DNA from: an uncultured Roseivirga sp.
GTDB taxonomy: Bacteria; Bacteroidota; Bacteroidia; Cytophagales; Cyclobacteriaceae
DNA: 64,000 nt
Assembly: GCA_947493005.1 (NCBI GenBank)
Contig: CANLOY010000002.1
Location: 773,810 to 837,809 of the forward strand
Reading direction: 5' to 3'
Made by a program: the position numbers and the translations under genes. Shown here in pieces: positions 16,019-23,684 of the stretch. Under the pieces are notes generated by a model. That model was not told where the DNA came from. It did no database searches and saw only the letters and a program-made list of their open reading frames with translations. The stretch's first letter is position 1, and each line of letters starts with the position of its first letter.

Positions 16019-18217
16019 TTACTGATCCAGACCCTTATTAAAACCGGAAAGTACTTCTTGGTTTTCCTGTTGGTGAATGGCTTTGATTATATTTTGTTTT
16101 TCAATTTCCGTCAACCTCCAGCTGAGTGAAGCTCTCGCATCGGTAGGTTCGTTTTGCCCATATTGAAACTCCATACGCCAAAGGTGATCTCCCATCATAG
16201 ATTTTGTAAGCTCAAAAAACTGATCATTTTTGATGGTTTGCACTTTATCCCAACTTTGATAGGCTGCTTGAATTGGGGAGAAAAAACGCTCAAGAAAATT
16301 AGGAGGATCAGATGTTTCCAATTCTGCATTTTTGGCCGAATCCCGAATTGTAATAAGCACTACTTCACTTGTGTTTTCCAGAATCCACTCTTTGAAAACG
16401 TTGAGAAAAATCAAAGCATCCGATACTCCATAGTTATCAGAAATTCCTGCGTCAGCAATTTTAATAGGTGGGTTTGTTGGTAATGTAATGGCTGGTGTTA
16501 CATAGGGAAAGGTAGCGCTCATTCTTAATGCAGTAAGAAACCTAAGACTGTCGGCTTGGTGGTCTTTTAATAACGCACGAAAGTCAACGCCCTGGATTAC
16601 ACTCCCACTATCAGGTCTCAGGTTGAGAAAACTTACTGGCTGTGGTGATATATATAACTTTCTACCATCATTTGTAATCAAGGGACTCACCAACAAAGCA
16701 GGAATCTCGCCTTCGTATTCTGCGTTTTGATAGTCTACCAAAGGTCGGTCTAAAAGGCCCGAAAGGTTATCGCTTAGGTTATTTTCAAATTCATATCCCC
16801 TTTCTCTTCTGTAAGTCTGACCTGCATATTCAAAGCGCTTTGCTTTAAAAAATATATCATTGATTAGTAAGGAGAATATTAAAGGGTTCAGTAGCTCTTT
16901 CCCCATTTCTTCCAGGTGAATTCGATCGCCAGTTTGCTTACCCTCCCAGAACAAATCTCTATAAAAAGCCGCTCCTACCAGGCCGCCAGATGCCCCGGTA
17001 ATCAAAAAGGTATCATCCATGAGCTTACCTTTTAAAACGGAATCTAAATGCTGCAGAACGTTGACCGTCCAAAGTGCCGACCGCTGCCCACCACCGCTTA
17101 CTGCAATCAATGAAAGTCTGGGTTTTTCTTGTCCGGTCTTCAACTTCCAGTTCTCCAACATCTGTAGCCAATGTACTTTGGAAGATTCAATTTCTTGCTG
17201 GGAGGCAATCTGTTCAATGACTTGATGCGAGTATTCAGCCTTTTCTTTAGTGTAATCAATTCCATAGGCTGGATAAACATAGCCCAGGTCAAATTCGCTT
17301 GTAAGTACATTGGCTAATACAAAGACCCCGATCACAGCTGTTACTACCCAGGATCTAAGCCAATAGCTTAAAGCTCCGGTAGCCATAACAATTATTGTAA
17401 GTAATAAAACAATTGAGGCCGCTGCTGGTATCTGAAATATGGATGAAGATTGAAAGACACCTAAACCAACAAGAACTATCAGTAACAAGAGCTCTATAAT
17501 TATGGCATTGCGTTGATTTTGTTTGAAAATGCCCAAAATAGCAACCCTATCATAGTACTTTTCAAAACGCCTTGTAGAATAATGCTTTAGTTTCAAGCTA
17601 AAATAGTACAGTACTTTTACCCTTGGTTTTTTTAACCTTTTTAGCTGTCGAAAAGCATTTTGTCGATTTTTGAGACTTCTCTTTTGTCGCTTCTCTTTGT
17701 TTCTAAATACTTTTTGAATGTCCTTGTTAGTTTGGGTAAAGTACAAGAATAAGAAGGTAAGCATAAATATATACCCCGAAATAAGACCTAAAAGCCCCAT
17801 GGCTATTTTAGGACCTTCATACAATTCTACATTCAACTGAAAGGAAATGACTCGTTGAATATAGAATACCAGAAATGCCAAGGGTACCAAAGAGTTATTC
17901 AGGCAATAATGAGAAAACGGTTTTGGCAATGTTCCCAAAAAAGGGAAACGAAAACCATCAAGTATATAGCTGGTAATATTAAAAGCCATGGAAAAACCGG
18001 CCAACGCTATTCCAATTACCAGAAAACCCCAGAAACCTACTTTACCCATGTAAATAGGGTCTAAAAAAAGGAAGGGTATACCCAGTGCTTTTCCAAAGCG
18101 CCCATCAACGATTGAAAAGAGTATTAGCCAATAGAACAACAAGAACTGGTTATGCTTTACGTGCACAAAAAGTAACCTTGTAGGAAAACTATAAGCAATG
18201 GCTCTTAGAATTTTCAA
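16019..18217 (-). CDS. polytopic membrane protein with patatin-like phospholipase domain
   Basis: The first 320 or so residues hold about eight membrane segments in two groups, separated by a very basic loop (about 170-215). A patatin-like domain follows from about 365: the glycine-rich SGGGQR oxyanion motif, the nucleophile elbow GASGG near residue 409, and the catalytic Asp in DAGISDNYG near 588. A serine lipase/acyl hydrolase acting at the inner membrane is implied. The start is TTG at 18217, overlapping the methyltransferase stop (TTGA); the next ATG is about 56 codons in and would lose membrane segments, so coupling from TTG is preferred. Confidence 0.82.
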   Translation of the reverse strand: MKILRAIAYSFPTRLLFVHVKHNQFLLFYWLILFSIVDGRFGKALGIPFLFLDPIYMGKVGFWGFLVIGIALAGFSMAFNITSYILDGFRFPFLGTLPKPFSHYCLNNSLVPLAFLVFYIQRVISFQLNVELYEGPKIAMGLLGLISGYIFMLTFLFLYFTQTNKDIQKVFRNKEKRQKRSLKNRQNAFRQLKRLKKPRVKVLYYFSLKLKHYSTRRFEKYYDRVAILGIFKQNQRNAIIIELLLLIVLVGLGVFQSSSIFQIPAAASIVLLLTIIVMATGALSYWLRSWVVTAVIGVFVLANVLTSEFDLGYVYPAYGIDYTKEKAEYSHQVIEQIASQQEIESSKVHWLQMLENWKLKTGQEKPRLSLIAVSGGGQRSALWTVNVLQHLDSVLKGKLMDDTFLITGASGGLVGAAFYRDLFWEGKQTGDRIHLEEMGKELLNPLIFSLLINDIFFKAKRFEYAGQTYRRERGYEFENNLSDNLSGLLDRPLVDYQNAEYEGEIPALLVSPLITNDGRKLYISPQPVSFLNLRPDSGSVIQGVDFRALLKDHQADSLRFLTALRMSATFPYVTPAITLPTNPPIKIADAGISDNYGVSDALIFLNVFKEWILENTSEVVLITIRDSAKNAELETSDPPNFLERFFSPIQAAYQSWDKVQTIKNDQFFELTKSMMGDHLWRMEFQYGQNEPTDARASLSWRLTEIEKQNIIKAIHQQENQEVLSGFNKGLDQ

Positions 18218-19383
18218 CTGCGTATTTTCTTTGTTCCCTGATAGAGTTCATACCTCAACAGCCTACATTCAATTCTTGCATTAAAAAAAGGTGTTTTTGC
18301 AGAAGTTCGTAAACCAATCCGTTTGGCTAGCCCCAGATTACCTGTGAATACAAAGCCTGTATATCCCTGACAACTCTGTTTAAAGAAATCCCCTATTGCC
18401 TCATAGATCAATTCAAGGTCTTTTTCGGCACCCAGCCTTTCCCCATACTCTGGGTTCATCATTACCACACCAGGCTCTTTAGGCATTGGCGTTTTTCTGA
18501 AGTCGCACTTTTCAAATTCTATCAAATGCTCTACTCCAGCAGTTTTAGCATTCTGTTTAGCCGCCCAAAGTGCATTATTACTTAAATCTGAGGCTATTAT
18601 TTTAAAATCTATGCTTTCCTTTACCTGCAGGCCTGCAAGTCGTTTATAGCCATTCCATGATTCCTCATCATAGCCTTTAATGTGCATGAAACCGAAGTTA
18701 TCGCGCAATAAGCCGGGCGCTTTATTAATAGCCATTAATGCTGCTTCTATTGCCAAAGTGCCACTTCCGCACATTGGGTTTACAAAGGTGCTTTTCTTAT
18801 CCCAGCGCGAAGCGATAATGGTCGAAGCTGCCAACGACTCGATCATCGGTGCTTTGAATGGTATTTTTCTGTAGCCGTGTTTTGAAATGGTATTTCCTGA
18901 GGTATCAAAATAAAGCCTTACTTTATCTTCTTTCCAATACAAGTGGATTACTGTGTGATCTCTATTAGGCCCAGAGTCAGGACGTTTTCCTGTCTTCTCA
19001 ATCATTCGATCTGCAATTGCATCTTTGACCTTAACATTTGCAAAACGATCATCTGTGATACTATCGTTTCTTACAAAAGAAGTAATAGAAAAATAGCCGT
19101 CATTTTCCAGGTAATTCTCCCATGGAATGGACTTTACTCTTTTATAAAGTTCATTTGCATCTTTCGCTCTGAACCTTTGTAATTGGAACAAGACTCTACT
19201 AGCTGTCCTCAAATACATATTCAGTCGCAAACAATCATCCATGTAGCCAGATATTTCTACCTCGGATACATTAGTGCTCTGCACTTCATAATCTAATGCT
19301 TCAATTTCTTTTGCCAGCCACTCGCTTTGCTTCGGAAAGCAAGTAACTACTATGGCACTCTTATATGGGAAAACACTACTCAT
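18214..19383 (-). CDS. THUMP-domain class I RNA methyltransferase (RlmL N-terminal-like)
   Basis: From ATG 19383 (MSSVFPYKSAIVV) the protein is 389 residues; the frame stays open to a TTG at 19419. A THUMP/ferredoxin-like RNA-binding part covers about 1-150, and a Rossmann methyltransferase follows: NPMCGSGTLAIEAALMA binds S-adenosylmethionine and NPEYGERLG is the N6A/m2G-type NPPY-like catalytic motif (Glu instead of the more common Pro). This is the layout of the RlmL (m2G2445 of 23S rRNA) N-terminal half. The exact target base is inferred from the family. It is coupled to the patatin gene by a 4-base overlap. Confidence 0.87.
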   Translation of the reverse strand: MSSVFPYKSAIVVTCFPKQSEWLAKEIEALDYEVQSTNVSEVEISGYMDDCLRLNMYLRTASRVLFQLQRFRAKDANELYKRVKSIPWENYLENDGYFSITSFVRNDSITDDRFANVKVKDAIADRMIEKTGKRPDSGPNRDHTVIHLYWKEDKVRLYFDTSGNTISKHGYRKIPFKAPMIESLAASTIIASRWDKKSTFVNPMCGSGTLAIEAALMAINKAPGLLRDNFGFMHIKGYDEESWNGYKRLAGLQVKESIDFKIIASDLSNNALWAAKQNAKTAGVEHLIEFEKCDFRKTPMPKEPGVVMMNPEYGERLGAEKDLELIYEAIGDFFKQSCQGYTGFVFTGNLGLAKRIGLRTSAKTPFFNARIECRLLRYELYQGTKKIRS

Positions 19384-19496
19384 TGAAAAGCGAAATACGT
19401 CAGATCGTGAATCATTCAAAAATAATCTAAGGCTTTTCGTTCAAAGCCTTTCATTCTCATGATTGAATTTTAACTTCGCAGTCCAAATTAATTATT

Positions 19497-20021
19497 ATGC
19501 AAAACTGGTTCACCTGTAAGGTAAAGTATCAAAAAGAAGACGAACAAGGGCGAGTAAAGAATGTCACAGAGACGTATTTGGCCGATGCCATGTCGTTTAC
19601 AGAAGCTGAGGCTAAAATTTATGAAGAAATTGGCCAGCGTGTAATGGGTGAGTTTCAAGTAACCGGTATTGCTAAGAGTAAAATCGTAGATGTATTTGAG
19701 TTTCCTGATACGGATGTCTTCTACCAGGCCAAAGTATCATATATGGTAGCAGATGCCGATAGTGGCAAAGAAAAGAAGGTAACCAACCTGATGATCTTAA
19801 ACGCTATGGATATTAAACAGGCTTTTGACAGAGTTCATGAGAGCTTGAATAATATGTTGGTAACTTTCGTAATTCCTGAAATAAAAGAGTCTCCAATTCT
19901 TGAGGTATTTCATCACGTAAAAACAGGTGAAGAAAAGATACCTGATAACCTGACACCACTCTCAGAAATTGAGCAATCAGAAGTAGAAGAAACCGAAGCA
20001 GAAAATGAAGAAAACATTTGA
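19497..20021 (+). CDS. DUF4494 family protein
   Basis: The 174-residue protein starts MQNWFTCKVKYQKEDEQGR and matches DUF4494, a Bacteroidota family of unknown role: a VTETYLADAMSFTEAEAKIY helix, the FPDTDVFYQAKVSYM strand pair and a KVTNLMILNAMDIKQAFDR repeat-like segment. The tail is very acidic. A TAACTTCG element at 19471-19478 lies 18 bases before the ATG and resembles a -7 box. It overlaps the next small gene by 17 bases. Confidence 0.85.
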   Translation: MQNWFTCKVKYQKEDEQGRVKNVTETYLADAMSFTEAEAKIYEEIGQRVMGEFQVTGIAKSKIVDVFEFPDTDVFYQAKVSYMVADADSGKEKKVTNLMILNAMDIKQAFDRVHESLNNMLVTFVIPEIKESPILEVFHHVKTGEEKIPDNLTPLSEIEQSEVEETEAENEENI

Positions 20022-20268
20022 TAACGTCTCTATTTTAGCCTTTCAATGCCTGGGAGTTAAACTTCAGGAACAGGGGCTGGCACTAGAGGGCAACGCTGGT
20101 TATCTGAGTAAGAATGGTATCTCTCTGGATTATGGCTATGACGAAAACACTCAGGAGTTGACCATTGAAAACCTGGAAGTAGGTTTTCCGGCAAGCATGG
20201 TTGGAATGAACGTTGACAAGGTTTTAGGTATACTTGACAAGGCACTATCGGACTGTCGACAGAAGTAA
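20005..20268 (+). CDS. small conserved-looking hypothetical protein
   Basis: This 87-residue frame starts inside the last codons of the DUF4494 gene (17-base overlap), a sign of coupling. It has no signal peptide or membrane segment, and hydrophobic and charged residues alternate (ISLDYGYDENTQELTIENLE). I recognise no domain. A small partner of the DUF4494 protein is possible but unproven. Confidence 0.6.
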   Translation: MKKTFDNVSILAFQCLGVKLQEQGLALEGNAGYLSKNGISLDYGYDENTQELTIENLEVGFPASMVGMNVDKVLGILDKALSDCRQK

Positions 20269-20276
20269 TTAAACTA

Positions 20277-20306
20277 ACGAGCACCCTGCTGACCCAGCGT
20301 GCTCGT
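20277..20306. terminator. hairpin between convergent genes
   Basis: ACGAGCAC (20277-20284) and GTGCTCGT (20299-20306) pair perfectly, with an inner CTG/CAG extension. It sits 9 bases after the rightward hypothetical gene and 24 bases from the leftward membrane-protein gene's stop, fitting a shared terminator. Confidence 0.55.
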
Positions 20307-20329
20307 AATTACATATTCTGAGTATTTGA

Positions 20330-20701
20330 CTAAGATTTTTCTGAAGTAATCATTTCCTCCAGGTTGCTCAAGCGTTGTTGAATTTCTAACAAACTAGTAG
20401 TTCTCAACCTTAAGAAGGTACCAACCGTACTGATAATGGCTATTATCAAACTAAGAGACCCCAGAATTATCAGAAAAGGCACAAACGTTTTAAGTACTCC
20501 CTCGTAAGGAACTATTCCTTTGTGATACAGATCGATTTGTTTTGTGAAATCCATTACTGTAAAAAGCAGGAAAACCATTAACACCAATAAGGTTGTTCCC
20601 CAAGCTACACGACTCACAATCTTTAGTTTATTGTCTTTTTTCTTTTCCTTACCGATCATTTCCCAAACCGGATCATTTGTTGTTTCATTAATCTTGTTCA
20701 T
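20330..20701 (-). CDS. membrane protein coupled to an ECF sigma factor
   Basis: The 123-residue protein has a charged N-terminus (VWEMIGKEKKKDNKLKIVS), two membrane helices (about 34-51 and 70-92) and a C-terminal amphipathic, Glu-rich helix. It overlaps the sigma gene by 4 bases, a position typical of anti-sigma factors. It lacks the HxxxCxxC zinc anti-sigma motif and is not a recognisable FecR/RskA homologue. The role is inferred from position only. Confidence 0.7.
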   Translation of the reverse strand: MNKINETTNDPVWEMIGKEKKKDNKLKIVSRVAWGTTLLVLMVFLLFTVMDFTKQIDLYHKGIVPYEGVLKTFVPFLIILGSLSLIIAIISTVGTFLRLRTTSLLEIQQRLSNLEEMITSEKS

Positions 20702-21255
20702 AATTCTTTGTTTTTAAGTTCAATCAATTCTTTAATTTTCAATTTTGCATTGTGAATTCTCGATTTTACAGTACCCAATGAACATCCTACTATCATAGAA
20801 ATCTCATCGTAATCCATTCCTTCCAAATAATTCAGCACTATCGCTTCTCTTTGTTTTATTGGAACAGACATTAATGCAAGTTCCAGAGTTTGTTTATTTT
20901 CAAAAGCTATATCATCTTTCTCAGGGTTGAATGACTCTTCCGTGTCCTCTTTGAGAATCTCGTGAAACTCAGCCAATCGTTTAGACTGCCTGAAGTAGTC
21001 CAATGCTTTGTTTCTTGCCACTTGAAAAAGCCAGGTTTTAAACCTGTTTGCATCCGATAATGAGGCTATCCTCTTGTAAACCGTCAGCCATAGTTCCTGA
21101 TTCAAATCCTGAGCTTCATCGCTTTTCACCAAGCTTTGCAAAAACCTCATTGTTCCTGATGCAAATCGATGGTATAGCTGATGAAAAGCCTGATCGTTTC
21201 CTAACTGTGCTCTTAGCACCAGAAAGTATACCTTTAAATCAGTTGGCTTATTCAT
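20698..21255 (-). CDS. ECF-type RNA polymerase sigma factor
   Basis: The 185-residue protein shows region 2 (about 20-90: AFHQLYHRFASGTMRFLQ, DLNQELWLTVYKRI, FKTWLFQVARNKALDYFRQ) and region 4 (about 125-180: KQREAIVLNYLEGMDYDEIS, then VGCSLGTVKSRIHNAKLKIK). Length and layout are normal for a compact ECF factor. It is followed in overlap by a two-helix membrane protein, its likely modulator. The start is ATG at 21255. Confidence 0.92.
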   Translation of the reverse strand: MNKPTDLKVYFLVLRAQLGNDQAFHQLYHRFASGTMRFLQSLVKSDEAQDLNQELWLTVYKRIASLSDANRFKTWLFQVARNKALDYFRQSKRLAEFHEILKEDTEESFNPEKDDIAFENKQTLELALMSVPIKQREAIVLNYLEGMDYDEISMIVGCSLGTVKSRIHNAKLKIKELIELKNKEL

Positions 21256-21456
21256 GTTTCGTTTAATAAGGAATCAGGTTCTTTCAATCATATTCTTCGC
21301 CCAGTAGACGCACTCAATTTTTGATAGTTCATTATCCTGAATTTTTTTTAATCAACATAAAAACCCTGAGCACCGGGAGAAGGAATAAGGGAACTCTCAT
21401 AGACTAAGTGTTTAGTTCCTAACAAACCTCAATTTATAGAAACCAAAAAACCTCAC

Positions 21457-22182
21457 ATGAAAAACCTATATAAACTACCTATAGTTGCTCTTGTATTATT
21501 AACATTTGCTTGTAGCAAAAGTGAGACTCCAGCAATAATTCCAACATCCAGTTTTACTCAAGACAGAAAAATCATTGAACCAGGGGAAACAGTGACTTTT
21601 ACAAATTCAAGTACCGAGGCTGTCAGTTATTTATGGGAATTCGGTGATAACGGCACCTCCACTGATCAAAACCCAACACATACTTTCACAAGTACAGGAA
21701 GTTTTACAGTAAAACTTACAACTACCAGCGAAACTGGAGACGAAGCTGTAATCACATCTAAAGTTACTGTCGGAAACAGGTGGTCAACAGCTTTAGGCAT
21801 TGTTACGATTCAATTCACCAATACGAACGGTGAAGCCTGGGATACAGATGGGAGTGGTCCGGAACTGTTTTTTGGCTTTGAAAAAGTGACTGCCACTTCT
21901 TTTGTTCCTTTCGAAATTGGTACAGATATGGACTCCGATGATTTTCCAGTAGGTGGGACCATAAGTGCAGAAAGCCAAGTAATGTTTACCGATGAAAACT
22001 GGGCATTTATATTTGTTGACAATGATGAGCCTTTTGACAACCTAAACACATCAGAAACAATGGCATCAATAGTGGTTAACCCAGTTACTGTCACAAGCAC
22101 CAAGGACTACGAAACTGGAGAGGGCACATTTGAAGTAAACGTAGAAGGATTCAACTTCCTGATTGCTTTTGAGGTAAGGTAA
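21457..22182 (+). CDS. PKD-domain lipoprotein
   Basis: The 241-residue protein has a lipoprotein signal peptide with lipobox LTFAC (Cys19), so it should be lipid-anchored and exported. A PKD domain fills about 30-107, with the core YLWEFGDNGTSTDQNPTHTF. The remaining 130 residues are a beta-rich domain I do not recognise (ELFFGFEKV, DMDSDDFPVGG, DENWAFIFVDNDE). A surface-binding role is inferred. It is convergent with the MOSC gene, whose 3' end carries a hairpin. Confidence 0.82.
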   Translation: MKNLYKLPIVALVLLTFACSKSETPAIIPTSSFTQDRKIIEPGETVTFTNSSTEAVSYLWEFGDNGTSTDQNPTHTFTSTGSFTVKLTTTSETGDEAVITSKVTVGNRWSTALGIVTIQFTNTNGEAWDTDGSGPELFFGFEKVTATSFVPFEIGTDMDSDDFPVGGTISAESQVMFTDENWAFIFVDNDEPFDNLNTSETMASIVVNPVTVTSTKDYETGEGTFEVNVEGFNFLIAFEVR

Positions 22183-22186
22183 AATC

Positions 22187-22663
22187 TTAAACTAAACTCA
22201 GGGGATCACCTGTTTTGATCACTCCTGAGTTTATTACTTTACAGGTAATTCCACCATGTCCACGCATGGCATTGTAACCTCCCAGCCCGAAGTTTTCTTC
22301 CATTCTGGAACATGGATGGCATTCGCCAGTATATTCCAGAATGGCTTCTCCAATTCTAAATCTCTTACCTTTTAATGCAGTTAAGTTCACCCCCGAAGTA
22401 ACAATGTTTCTTCTTGTCAAAAGGGGGTCAACCTTTGCTTTACCTAACATAGAAGCCACTGCATTTAAATGCTCCTGAGCTATTAAAGTAACTTGACGCT
22501 TACCTCCTTTGCTTTTGTAATGGTCTCCCTGAAGCCCAATTCTTTCTATTGCTTCAACCTCATTCAATATTGTAGGAGCTTCTCTGCGTTCAGGTCGAAT
22601 AGTTATCAAGTCAACCTTACCGTTCTGTGCCAGTTGACTAGTCAATTCATGGATACTCTTCAT
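22187..22663 (-). CDS. MOSC-domain protein
   Basis: The 158-residue protein is one MOSC domain. It contains IGLQGDHYKSKGGKRQVTLI (the usual GDxH and RQV signatures), NIVTSGVNL, GECHPCSRME with the conserved Cys pair, and GHGGITCKVINSG. MOSC domains occur in molybdenum-cofactor sulfurases and related sulfur-carrying enzymes. Standalone bacterial forms are linked to detoxification or sulfur transfer, with substrate unknown here. Its ATG overlaps the stop of the desaturase-like gene (TAATG), so the two are cotranscribed. Confidence 0.87.
   Translation of the reverse strand: MKSIHELTSQLAQNGKVDLITIRPERREAPTILNEVEAIERIGLQGDHYKSKGGKRQVTLIAQEHLNAVASMLGKAKVDPLLTRRNIVTSGVNLTALKGKRFRIGEAILEYTGECHPCSRMEENFGLGGYNAMRGHGGITCKVINSGVIKTGDPLSLV
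22194..22232 (+). terminator. hairpin embedded in the 3' end of the MOSC gene
   Basis: AAACTCAGG (22194-22202) pairs with CCTGAGTTT (22224-22232), and GATCA/TGATC pairs inside it. It lies 12 bases after the rightward PKD lipoprotein stop but within the last codons of the leftward MOSC gene, so it could terminate the rightward transcript while being coding on the other strand. Confidence 0.4.
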
Positions 22664-23514
22664 TACAGTTCATCATTTTCTTCTGCCTTTAACCCAACAG
22701 GAGGCCTATAAGGTTCAAATGGTATCTTAAGCAGACTACCAATATTATTATTTTCAGAAGGATCCATATGAGTATCTATTCCATACACTAACTCTCTTGA
22801 ATTCTCTACTTGAGCAAAGGTACCGAATAGTCGATCCCATATAGAAAAGATGTTACCATAGTTTGTATCTGTCAACGGTTGGGTGTAATGGTGATGAACT
22901 TTATGCATTAAGGGGGTAATAAACACCCAGGATAAGGCTCTGTCCATTTGTTTTGGCATATTGATATTAGCATGTGTTAAATGAGCAAAGAGAACAGAGA
23001 GACTCTGGTAAACCATTATTATCCACATCGGTGCTCCAATGATTATTACTGCGAGTATGGTAAAAGAAATTCTGAATACTGTTTCACCGGGGTGATGCCT
23101 TAGGCCTGTCGTTACATCTACGGTAGTATCTGAGTGATGAACTACATGAAACTTCCACATCCACTTAACTCTGTGTTCTGTCCAATGAATAAAATAGGCT
23201 CCCACTAAATCCATGAGCAATATCCCTAGAATCATTTGAGCCCATATTGGCAAATCGAAGATGTATAGTAAACCAAATTCATTTTTCGATACTAGATCTG
23301 AAGCAGCTAATAACACTCTGGCCAAACCAAACCCTATAACTGCAGTTGTTAGCGTAAAGAAAAGGTTAAGCCCCGCATGCCCAACTTTCTTATACTTGAA
23401 CCTGAACAGCGGAATCAATCCTTCAAAAATCCAGAAAACCAAAATACCCCCTACCAGAATACCTGCTCTGAATTCAGTGGGAATATTATCAAAGAAGTCT
23501 ACAATGAGTTCCAT
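22663..23514 (-). CDS. sterol desaturase / fatty acid hydroxylase superfamily protein
   Basis: The 283-residue protein has four membrane segments and the histidine clusters of the di-iron hydroxylase family in order: HWTEH, HVVHHSD, a distal HANIN, and HKVHHHY. GNIFSIWDRLFGTF follows, also a family hallmark. It probably hydroxylates or desaturates a membrane lipid using O2. Overlap with the MOSC gene suggests one operon. Substrate unknown. Confidence 0.9.
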   Translation of the reverse strand: MELIVDFFDNIPTEFRAGILVGGILVFWIFEGLIPLFRFKYKKVGHAGLNLFFTLTTAVIGFGLARVLLAASDLVSKNEFGLLYIFDLPIWAQMILGILLMDLVGAYFIHWTEHRVKWMWKFHVVHHSDTTVDVTTGLRHHPGETVFRISFTILAVIIIGAPMWIIMVYQSLSVLFAHLTHANINMPKQMDRALSWVFITPLMHKVHHHYTQPLTDTNYGNIFSIWDRLFGTFAQVENSRELVYGIDTHMDPSENNNIGSLLKIPFEPYRPPVGLKAEENDEL

Positions 23515-23621
23515 ATTTCAATTTATTATGCATGCAGCACATTTACAATTCTTAGCCAAACTCAATTGGTGATGATTACGAGTCCAATCCAATGAGAACA
23601 AACTATATCAAGGAAAATATT

Positions 23622-23654
23622 TTTGAACTATACGTATTTAATTTATTATTTTTG
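23622..23654 (+). promoter_or_regulatory. Bacteroidota-type promoter of the DUF3857 gene
   Basis: TTTG at 23622-23625, a 21-base spacer and TATTTTTG at 23647-23654 match the TTTG/TAnnTTTG promoter. The gene's ATG is 30 bases after the box, leaving a short leader. The region is AT-rich, so a chance match is possible. Confidence 0.5.
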
Positions 23655-23684
23655 AGATAACTTAAAATATAACAACATTAGACT

